Below, one piece after another: positions 24,501 through 36,500 of a stretch of 64,000 bases of DNA. Origin of the DNA: Reticulitermes lucifugus (taxonomy: Eukaryota > Arthropoda > Insecta > Blattodea > Rhinotermitidae); the NCBI GenBank assembly GCA_026260175.1, contig JAKCWW010000971.1, positions 1 to 64,000 of the forward strand, read 5' to 3'. Every line of letters starts with the position of its first letter. Position 1 is the first letter of the stretch. The notes beneath the pieces were generated by a model, which was not told the DNA's origin, did no database searches, and was given only the letters and a program-made list of their open reading frames with translations. Made by a program: the position numbers and the translations under genes.

Positions 24501-27500
24501 TTGAGTTGGATCCCAGATGTTTGGAAGATTTGTGCACCCAGGTGTTACAGTACTCGAAACTAGGCTATTGCCTCTTCTTTGCTCATACTTGAAAATTCAT
24601 ACATAATTTTCCTATAATTTGACGTTACGTAGTCTTAGTGGCGGCATCATTAAATAAACCATAAATAAACAAATAAATACATTTTTTCATTAATCATAAG
24701 AAATGACGCCAGTTATAGGCAAACATGAGACAAAAGACGACTCTACGGTATTCGCGGACAAATGAACGAGTGCAATAAGTTGGAAATAAATTCACCTGCA
24801 TTTGTTTATTGCACGGCAGATGCATGATAATAAATTTGTAAATGCCCAACAGGCAAAACGTATCTCCATAACTAGTGCAATAAGTTGGAAATACAATCAC
24901 CTGTCTACGTTTATTGCACGGAATATATAATATTAAATTTATAAATGCCGAACAGGCAAAACGTATCTATAAATTAACTAGTGCAACAGTTGGAAAAAAA
25001 ATTGACCTGTATATGTTTATTGCACAGAAAATGTATAATATTAAATATCTGTTATTTTAATTTAATTTCGCTTGTATATTAAAAACTATTCCAGTTTTCA
25101 AATACACTCTGAACTGGCTTCACAATACTTATCGCTAAATTATACTCACGTCCGTAGTCATTAAAGTTCTTAACATTTGGAATGTACAATGTGATTAAAC
25201 GTTTAAAGCTTGCATTTTAAACCACAGATGTATCTTTGAAGTTCACCACAATTTTCTCGCATAACTTATTTATTGTGTTCCGTATAATTCTCTGAACAGC
25301 CTAAAGAGCGATTGTTTCTCGAAACAGCCCTAACCTGTTGGTCTTTGTAATTCAGGCAAAATGTGCTTTTGTGAGGTGTGACCTGAATCTTTAAATATTG
25401 TTTAGATATGCCCCAGGAGTCTAATGGTTATTTATAAAGATAAAATCTGTCCAGCACTGTTTAACGCAGAAGTAAGATAATGTAAATATAAGTGTTTGAC
25501 TTTAACAGAATGCTTTCCTTGTATGGCCACTCTGTATATACACATTCATTTGGCCGGAAGAATGAACCAAGAGAAATGTCAAAATTTGTGCTGGCTGTTT
25601 ATAAACCATGCATTATGTTAGAAGAATTATAAAGGATATGAAATACAGTTGTGTGATCTGTCATTGCAGTTTGTTGCTCGTCCCCAGATTGGACCGGGAC
25701 ACAACCACTATGACAGTAACAGTTAAGGTCAACCGAGTCGTAAAGTACAAGCGAGGATCACGCTAGGAAAACACGATTAGCGAAATGTTGATTGCGATGC
25801 TTATCTCACGCCTTGGGCATAACGGGATAAAGGAACAGTTCAACAGAAAAGCGATTCAACGCAATCTTCGCCAAGGAAAACATTTATGATACCTGGACTT
25901 CTAGATTTAGGCCCTCGATATTACACTTCTCTGAACTGTCGATAGAAAATCGACGGTTATGTATATTTTAAATAGTCAAATATTGGGCCAACTTCAGGAA
26001 TTCACTGGGCCCAATTTCAACTGCCCGTATTATCAGTAACTACATAAATGTCATTGCTATCTTCCGCGAATATCATGTAAAGCAGCTTTAAGCGTCTAGG
26101 TGTTAAGAACACTCAATTATTTTGAATAACGTTTTGTTTCTTTTTCCAATAATTGTTGTTACAGGTGAATAATAAACTGACTCGCTATTATATTATTTGA
26201 AAAAAGAGTCTGTATTTTCAGTGTGAATATCCGATATTACGTCTGAATGCCTCAGTGGTTTAGGATTACACGTCGTGCGTTGCTATGCGCGTAAATTATT
26301 ACAAGCTGTACGTGTAGGCCTTAATGTTGTTAAGTGATATGCAGAACTTCGGTGACAAAAAATGTACAAATATTTATGTTTGTGAGAAAAATTATCATTT
26401 AAAGTTAATTTAATGCCATCTATTTTTGTGTTTATTTTGGTTCTTCGCATAGCGTTAAATATTTCTGGTAAACAAACCGAAAAGTACTTTTCTTATTTTC
26501 AATAAGTTGAAATCGAAGGTAACTGACAAAATATTTGTACAGACTGCGTAAAAACAGGATTCTTATTATCTTCGTTATTCGGTGCTTTCGCAAAATTTCG
26601 AAAAGTGACTATTATGTTCGTCATATCTGTCTGTCCGTTTGTCTGCCAGTCCGTATGGAATAACTCGGCTCCCACCGGATGGACTTTCATGAAATTTGAC
26701 AAGGATTTTTCTAAAATCTGTCCAGAAAATTAATATTTTGTTAAAATCTGAAAAAAACAACGGGTACTTTACATGAAGGCCTATGTACATTTATGATATC
26801 TCGCTGAAATCTTCTTAGAAAGAGATATGCTTGAAACAAAAGTGGTAGAGAAAATAAAAACACACAGTTTTTTTTCGAAAAAACGTGGCATTTCTGAGAT
26901 AATATTAAAAAATATAGCAGAGCCAGACAGGCTACAGATGTGGCGCAGAAAGGACGCGATTCGCATGCCCGGATAACTAGGGCAAGAACAGAGACACACA
27001 CTCATAATATTTAATACAGGATTATTCAAAATGATTGTCGGGGTTTTAACAACTTGGCCACCTCGTTCTCCAGATGNNNNNNNNNNNNNNNNNNNNNNNN
27101 NNNNNNNNNNNNNNNNNNNNNNNNNNNNNNNNNNNNNNNNNNNNNNNNNNNNNNNNNNNNNNNNNNNNNNNNNNNNNNNNNNNNNNNNNNNNNNNNNNNN
27201 NNNNNNNNNNNNNNNNNNNNNNNNNNNNNNNNNNNNNNNNNNNNNNNNNNNNNNNNNNNNNNNNNNNNNNNNNNNNNNNNNNNNNNNNNNNNNNNNNNNN
27301 NNNNNNNNNNNNNNCAAGTGTATTGTGTATGACAAGTTGTTAAAACCCCGACAATCATTTTGAATAACCCTGTACTTATTGTTTCATAACTCAATAATTC
27401 CGTCTGATCATGTAAGATGTTTTACACCAACATCTTTTTAGCCAAAATGCATGTCTAAAGAAGGCGATGAGCAAAAGAACATTCTTTTTTCAGTGCAGCA

Positions 27501-30500
27501 TAGGGTGCGTGCCCAAACTGCCGATAACGTTCGAAGAAATTCTATGGCGTAAGTGACGACTTAGCGCCCCATATAAGTTGGCGCCCCCGGCAGCCGCCCG
27601 GATGGTTCGCCTCTTAGTCCGGCCCTGAGTAAACGGAGTTCCTTTGTTCAAAATTTTGAACACGGTGCTACAAAGTGTGATTAGCCGGCCACATGCGGTA
27701 CTTGTGGAGACAAAAAAAACAGTTTTTTCTGGAAACCTCCGGCGCTTTTGAACAAATTATTTCACTTACTTTCTTCTTTAATGTAGAAGTAGGCTTACGA
27801 TTAACGTAATTTAAAAACATGTTGTCTGTGTGTGCCCCCATTTCGATTTTTGAACCAGTTGATAGAGTTTCACAAAATTTGGTGTCGATTTATGCCATTA
27901 GATGTCACCCAAAAATCGTGCTTTTTAATTTCCCAGAATCCTTTATCCCAATATGGCGGATGAACATGTGGCGATGGAAAGACACCAGCACCGCTTAAGC
28001 TGCGATCGTGAAATTATGCATCACTAGATCATCGAAAAACATGCAAATTTTCTAAAGTAAAATTTTTGTAAAATGAAAGATAAGAAAGGGACGGCTGCAA
28101 GACATCGTTACTTAGCTCACTACCTGTAAGCGTACAGTTTTCCTTTCTTCGCCTTAACATGGTTCGGTTTGGCTCTTCTGCGGTCGATGTAATTCTCTCG
28201 GGACAAGAGGATGAGCTCATTAAAAAAGTTAAAGTTTACTTAATACAAAAATACACTGACACGCTGACTGGTGTTAAAGCGTTTGTTTTAATATTGAATT
28301 GTATCAGTTCACACACGTTCACTTTAGGCCTACACTTTCTGCCCCATTATCAGGGCCAATAATTCGAAATGTAATTTAACAGTATTCAACAATTATTAAT
28401 TATTAGTTCACAATAATTTCTGTTGAAATAAGTATTCACCAGCGATCATTCAATTCTGATATGCAAAAGTCCAGCACGCTCGCCATGACCTACATTTAAG
28501 TTCATTTTCGGATTATAAATTTATATTTTACACGTACGTGACTTACAGCACTAAACTTTAGTCAGTGCAATAGGAAAGCAGGCTTTTGAGTCCTGCCGGG
28601 ATTCCACGTTTAATGGAATAAATAAAGCGGCGTTCTATAAATGATAATAGAGAACCAATTTGTAAAATCTATCTCGAACAAGATTTCAGGCTTCCGCCGC
28701 GAAGTAAATGAGATCTGCGCTCTTCTGAGATTCTCCGCAAATATTAAGTACGGACTCCACCAGTTATGTGGCTGCCATCGAGACACACTCTAATTTCGTG
28801 GCACGTTGTCTTGAGTAAATTGAATCGTACCAAAGTTATAGCGTTAAAAGTGCTTTCTCGACGCTCTTGAAGCTCCAGTGACCTACGTTGTTTGTATATT
28901 TTGTCATTCACAGTCCTCCAAAGAAAAGTCCATTGGTGTCAAATCACGTTATCTGGATGGCCAGCGAATGTCGCCTGCACGACAAATCTATGTTCACTCT
29001 TTTCTTGCGCCGTGATACATCCTCGTGATTCATGGGCGGGGCCCCATCTAGGTGGCAACGGAAATGCTCCGCCACGGACAATCCGTCTCCAAAGAAGAAA
29101 TTTTTTCAGGTACAGCATCACAGTGGGGCGGTGACCTTTCATGTTGTAACACCACACTGTTTAGACACAACCGCGGTCAAAGAGGTTCTTGAAGGCGTGA
29201 ATGTACACTGGGCTTTAAAGGATTAAAGAGCTAAGATTTTGCCTAGTCTTCACGATATATTCTTCATACTTTCACAAATTACGCGTTTCCTGTGAAATAT
29301 TCTATCACATTAACCACGGCAGCCATAACAATATTGCTGATATGAAACAGTAAAAGAACAGATATACCAAAGGCTTGATTTTATTTATTTATTTGCGGTT
29401 TAATTGACGACTCTTCTTACAGCGCAAACTGCTGGCGTTGAATGTTCAGATAATTAGCGAAAAGTGAATTGAAATGGTTGTGAAAAGAAATGTTGTGATC
29501 TAGTTTGAGGTACTATCATGGCATGTGTCCAGATAGACTGAGAAATATCACAAATAATCACAGTGAAGACAGTCTGGCTTAGGGCCGAAATTTGAATCCG
29601 GGTCCTCCAGTTCAACGCAAGAATAATAGAGTACCTCGACACTCGGTGGCATGCTGTCACAACAGGTAATCCGATAGTCGATCAGACTGAACATCACTGA
29701 AGGGCATAACTGAATCTGAGAATAATGGAGCTAGTCGGACACAGATAGTTAACATAATCGTCTTCCGTCTGAACTTAGAAACGACAGTGCGGAATGCAGC
29801 ATGTGCCTTTTAAAACAATGGCTATCTATTAATGTGTTTGCATAAGAAAGTGAACTCGGATGAAGTGGCTTTTGTTCTTCACTTGTCCCGAGCATCGATG
29901 ACCGTGAACCATAATTAGGTGCAGTGAGTGTACAGACCGCAGTCAGAAACCTGTTATTATCATGTTATGAACGGCCCGATCCGCCTCCACCTTCACACAA
30001 TAGCAGATTGCTTTACGCCTGTTCCCATAATTATAACGCGAGGCCTAATAACCCCAGCCAACTTCTTGTCAAATTTCAAACTGACAATTCCAAACGTAGG
30101 TATATACATCACTCGAAACTGTTTACTGCTATCATTATGTTAACCATGGTTATGTCCAGCCTGTTACTCAAAAAGAAAAATAGTTATGAGAATATCGTGA
30201 ATGCTTTCTTATTTTGATTTGTGTACCAGTTTTAAACAAATTGTGTAACACGTTGTTTTGCCTGTTATTTGGAAAGTGTTGGATAGGAATCAGACGCTCA
30301 GCTAACCCAAGCGTTTACAGGGCGTAACGTACCCAAAAAAAAGCGAAGGTATTTGCAGAGATACGAGTATACTGTGCTAAGAGCTTCCAGAAATCTGCTG
30401 CACTTAACGAGCCACGTCGCTGGCACAAGGCCTCCGTTCCAGTCATTTATAATGAGCTATGTTCCTTGTCACACTCACATAACTACAAACGTGTATAAAT

Positions 30501-33500
30501 GCACTCCATTCGAAGAAATTTCAGAGTCTGAAAATTAATTATTTTGTGTGAATATTAGGCGGGTAGCTTGAATATAAGTGAAGAAGTTAAGGAAGTGCAT
30601 AGCATAACAATTCTTCCGCTTTCGTTTGAATTTCTATTATCTCGAAAACCATAAAACTTATGAAAAAATATACTGTTTAGCGAATAACGCTCGAAAAGCA
30701 TGCACAAACCCAAGTAGGTGGTCATGTAAAGTCTCCTTTATTTTTGTCACGAAATTTTAGTAAACCTACATAGTACCGAATTCCATGCTCAGAGATTTTC
30801 GAATTTTTACATGCGGAGTGACATGCAAAGAGGTTTATATATATATATATATATATACATCATGCGTGCATGCATGCATGCATACATACGTACATACATA
30901 CATACATACATAAATACACATACATACATACATATATACGTACGTACGTACATACACACAGACAGGCAGACAGGTCGAAGGTAATGAGCGAATTTTGGCA
31001 AATCGACTTTGCAAAAACGCCAAAAACATTTGTTGTTAATACCGTGTGTTTTGCGTATTTAGTTTATCAGTTTATTTAGGACAATCGCTATAAACATATC
31101 TTCCGAGAAAATTCTAGAGTTAATGACTGAAGAGTTTCCTCCAAACAGGTCACACTAATACCCCTGAGTATTGTGGAAAAAAACACGCGTATGTAGTTCC
31201 TGCTAATTAAAACACGAATCAGCTTGAATTCAGGAGAAATTACTATCTTTCAAGGATCTCCCCTTTAAGCCTTAGCCTGTAGTACGCCAAGTCAAACAAG
31301 CAAAATGGGAGATCTTTTCTCAGCCTTTCCAGGTCCATCCATTCGCATATCGCATTGCACATATGTCTGATTAGTACATCTGCAGCTCAGTACCTTGCAG
31401 TTCAGTCGCCGGACCACCATTACATGTCCGGCAGATACGGCCAGGACACTCTCTTTATATTTCTGAAAACCCCAAACCATACTTTAAACGTTCTGGAAAC
31501 ACGGCAATATTGCCGTTATATCTCTCTTTTCGGCTCGCAGAGCAGAATGGGCGAAATTCCTGCACTTCTTCTTCGACATCAAGAAGGCATAAGACACCAC
31601 TTTGCTGTACTGCATTCTAAGAATATTCTACCAGGGGAATCTACGGAATCGGCTAAGACTTCTGTTTTGAAATTCCTTCAGGATCATAACTTCCGTGGTC
31701 TTCTTGTCAATGCTATATATGCTCGTTATCTTCAGCAGAATGGAGTACTGCAAGGCTCGACTCTAAGTGTGAGCTTGTTGGCAGTCGCCTTACATGCGAT
31801 ACGCAAAGCGGCGGTCCATCTGTCTCACCTTCACCGTGTGTTGGCGACGTCGCCAACTACTACCTTTCCCAAAACACTGCGACAATCCAACACCGGCTCC
31901 ATGTCGCTATAAATCGTCTCTGGGCTCTGGAGGACGCATTTTCCCTCTCCGCATCAAAGGTCCGGTGCGTTTTATACATTTCACAAGATTACAGTGTTCA
32001 CACCCCCCGTCCCCGAAAATCTGTACCTTAACAATACCGCTCTACCGTTTGTTCCTTCTGTCAAGCTCCTACGCTTTCTTCTTGACGGCACACTCTCGTG
32101 GGAACATCATCTGAGACGGTTCCGGTTTTAATACTAAAGATCTCTTAATATTTTACGAGTTCTGCGTGGTAGATCTTGACGGTAGTGTTAATTTCTGCTG
32201 TGCCCTGTTTTGTTTTAAGAAGACTATGACGGCTTCCTCTACGGCTCCGCACCGAAACTGACATAGCACTTGTATATGTAGCGGAACGCACTTTGTATTT
32301 CTTTGGTAAATCGTTTTGAATAGGTTCCTGTGACTGTCGTTAAGTACAAGACATCAACTGGAATATCTCCTGCTACGGCAACCTTCCGTACGAACTGCTT
32401 TAAGAGTCTACATGTGGAATATTCAAAACTTCCAGTCTCTTTCATCAGAAAATCCATCCTTTGTAGTTGTGTGGCGAAGATGGCACCCCGACGCTAAAAC
32501 CCACCCACCGAAACAAGCACGACTTAAACAACAGAGGCCCTAGGCAGGTACGCGTGAAACTTGGCTAACTGCTAGAGCCACTTGATATGGAGTTGCCTCA
32601 TATCATTCCTAATGGACTTTATCTAAATTCCATCCAGGTATATCACATACCAAACCTGCGACTTTCCTCTCGTCCGACTTACTAGAGGCAAACGCCTGAT
32701 ATTAACTATTGCCGGTATTTTTCGGAACTTATTTCGCCTACCCAGAATACACTGTGACTTGAGATTTGAGCTCTCACAGCAGTAATGCTGAAGATAGACG
32801 TCTTCCGGGATGCGTCGTCAGGCGAGTAGCTCCCGATGCGTCAACCTACATCATTCCTATGTTTTACCCTCATGGCTACAAGGTAGGGTGATCAAATTAA
32901 GGGTGAGATAGCAAGGCACTTAGAACGCATGGAAAAGATAAGAAATGCGCAAGCTACAGAATTTTGGTCAGGGAAACTAAAGGGAGAAGACATCGTGGAA
33001 GATATAGGCATGGATGGCAGGATGATATTAAAAGAAATGATACAGAATGGGAGGGTTTAGCATGGATTTATTTGGCCCAATGACGGGCTCTTGTGAATAT
33101 TGTAATTAATTTAGGTTCACATAAAAGACGAGGATTTTGAGCTGAGCGTCTATTTGTTTCTTAAGAAGGGCTTTGCTTCATGGGGTTAGTTATTTTATTA
33201 GACCTTAACGCATAGGCTATCCGTTAACACGTATAAGCAACAATGCAGAACCTCTCTCTTTGTTATCCCTACAGCAGCAACACTACAGAAGCCGTTTCTT
33301 CCCAAGGTCTCAATTTTTTCCACCAGTGTTCAGGAATTTACTACTACATCAAAAGTTGTTCTGAAAAGACTGAATATTTCTAAACCAGATTCTTCTGAAG
33401 CTCAGAAATCAGCCACGCAAGACATCTGTTCCGACATTGTAGACAGTAATTACTGGAAGCAGCGGACACAAAACGGAAGCAAAAAAAATCGAAAAAAATT

Positions 33501-36500
33501 CCCTATCTGTAGAACCTAAAGCTTATGGCAAGGATAATTTAGAAACCTGCCAAACCTGCGATGTTTTTTTTTCGCTTAAGCATGCCAGAATACGGAGACT
33601 GCCCGTCCGGCTTAACTTTCCCACATACATTACACTGTTTTGGGCAACAGTGGCTTCAGGGCACTGTGTAGTACCTCAAACAGGGATATCCAGTTTTAAG
33701 AGCCATACTACACACAACCGCATATTAATATATCCATAAATTGTACGGACCCTACACACAAGCCTGAAATATTTTGGAAGCCTGTTACTCTCCTTGATTA
33801 GATCAGACCGTATACGTTACACTGTACAAAGTGCAGGAATTTCACACTCGTGAAGCTACGGATGTGCCTAAGCAGTGCGCCATGAGGTGTATAGATAAAA
33901 CTCGATATAATTCATACCTCAGAATTAGGGAATTTCGCGGTAATGAAGACAATACACGAACTGTACTCGTAATCTCCATGCATTGTGTGCACAAAGGGCG
34001 GAAAATGAAGATCGTACGTGTCCGTCCGAAACTACTCGATATATGGGTTTTGTACTGAATATTGTCGCGGGCGAAGCTTAACTCTTATCTTCATTCCCTC
34101 AAATGCTGTTCTTCATACAGAACTTCGTACAACGGACCATACAAAAATTACAGCTCTCACTAGGAACTGTAACTTTTTTTTGGAAACATTGCTCGGCTTG
34201 GTGTACATACAACGAAATACAATTTCCATCCTTCACTCCATTTAGTAAGATTTTAGCGATGTTAGCAAAGCAGAGGAGATGTAAAGAAAGAAAAAATGCT
34301 AATCAGATGATGGAGTTTTGGGTTATTACACTGTCTAGGCTAATCAGTCTGTTTCAACCTTTCGGAGGAACGTTCAGCCTCCAACCTCAAGCGACTAAAT
34401 TAAGTTCAGGAGGATGCTGGAGTGACTGAGACGAGGAAATGTGTCAAATACATAGGCAACACTGTCCTCCGAAACGTAGGAACGAAATTATTATCCCACA
34501 AGGTGTGATAACACAGAACACTATCATCTAAGTAACATCTACCGTGGAAGCCTGAAAACATATCAAGAAATGTCAGTCTAATATTTCATCCAAATTATTC
34601 TATCAGAGATGAAGTTTTCACTGAGATGACGAACCATAACTTCTGTTATTACACCTAGATGGCGGTAATGTGTGCCTCCGAAAGGTCAGTACCCACCTAC
34701 TAGAATACATGGTGTCATAACCCAGGGGACTACAGTATATAAAACTAATATTCTTTACAAACTTAGGCCTACAGCTTTCTTATATCCTGAATTTGAAATG
34801 TTTAGACAACTAATACTCGTATATTCCGCCAGTCCCAATTAACTCTTGTCAGCAGATTTGTAAGGTGCTCTCCGCTACAAATTTAATGTACACTTCTGCC
34901 TACGTTAATTCGGCGAAAGAAAATAATAACTTGATTTGTATATGTAATAAATGGAATGGCAGGTTCATAAATACTGCAGCCCATTTGGGAAACGCTTGAA
35001 CTCAACTGGATCTCTCCTCCTTCAGTGATAGTCTCTACATGTGATGAATACGAAGATACTTTCTTAGCCTCCACCTAAGGTGTGGGGTCAATTCCAACAA
35101 TTCTAGATCGGGACAGCTGCATGAAACTCATGCAGTAGCAACTTAAATCTTGGAAGCCATCTCAGTAGTTGATTGAAGATACAGGTAAAATAAGAAAACA
35201 TGTGTCGAGCTCACCGGTTGAAGCACCCGTATAGAGCTACATACTGAATCCTAGCCACCAGTCCGGCAACAAAATAACATAAAATTCCCCCCAGTTCTCC
35301 CTAACATACGTTCTTTTGCTTTACTGAGAATTTTAAATCCATGTCAAACACATTATATTGATTGCTGGTAATATGAATAGTGATCCTGTTTCTACCGCAC
35401 AGAAAACACAGCGTCACTAAAAAACGTGTTACAAAAAACAACCGGTTAATGGTATTTAGCAAAACCCCGCTATTTATTCTGAGTAATACGAAACCCATAA
35501 GTACACAGGGTGGCAAAATGTACATCTCTGATATGGAAGTATGTAGTACGTAGACCTGCCACCGTAATGTAAAGGTTTCAGTAGTAGGTACAGGGAGAGT
35601 TTTGTCTGATGATGAAGCGACAGGAGCATGAAGTTATCCACTCGTGTACCTAACCACGCATGAGTGGAAAGTTACCTCCATGACCTCCAAACGCCTCTCT
35701 GGCGTGGCACTCAATTGCTGCATTGTTCTCTGGAGTGTTTGTTTGCGTCCTTTCAATTTTGCGAGAAACGTCATTTCAGAACAAGGAAATAGGTTGATTG
35801 TCCAATATTAATTGATTCTCATCCACACAGCTGTAACTGGACAAACATTAACGACATCTCGAGATGTAAAACTACGCCGTGTACAGCGCGACAGCTCCAA
35901 AGCGCCTCTCCAGCGGTGCTTCCAACGAATGAAGACTACATCGTCACTTTACAATTCCTAACAATTTGCCAGATTCTGAAGATTTTTCTCCCCCCCCCCT
36001 CTTCCATCAACTGAAGAAGTTGGTGCTACAAGCCGTTCCGGTACTTGGAAATTCTAAAACTACTTTTTCCGTTTTATTCTTGGTCTTCTCACCTCTCTGT
36101 CCCTTGTGATTGCCTGTGTAAATATGTTGATATTGGTAGTCGACTATCCTAAACCCTATTTAAATGTTCTTGCCAGTTCAATTTCTATTTCTGTACTTCT
36201 AGCACGTTCTTTGTTTGCAGTAGGTCCAAATTTTTCATTTCATAGGCCTTCTCTGTCTAGTGAAGTCATTCATACCAATGAACTAAGAGATGCCACACGT
36301 ATTTCAAAATGAATAATTACTGTTATAAGGGCTTGAAGACTGTGAGACCAAAATCTGTTTCATAATCATGCAGCTCATAAATGGTGTCTGCGCCACTCTT
36401 GCATACAGCTGTGCGGCAATGATGCAAAAAGCCACCAAGACGGTGAAAACAAGGAAGGCACGTCGAATGGAATTCCTGCCATGCAGAGTAGCAATCCGGC

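Noticed and set aside
24765-25050. CRISPR-like regular repeats
   Set aside because: Only three units of about 105 bp with no short identical repeat plus unique spacers, in a eukaryotic intron; ordinary tandem repeat.
26781-27394. Four to five open frames of 89-184 codons across 27000-27400
   Set aside because: They consist mainly of unknown residues from the N run.
30807-31079. Open frames rich in YVCMYV or THIRTYIHT
   Set aside because: Translations of the CATA/GTAC microsatellite array on both strands.
31355-31912. 185-codon open frame, the longest free of Ns
   Set aside because: It contains the LQQNGVLQGSTLSVSL reverse-transcriptase motif, and the other RT motifs lie in neighbouring frames, so it is a decayed LINE, not a host gene.
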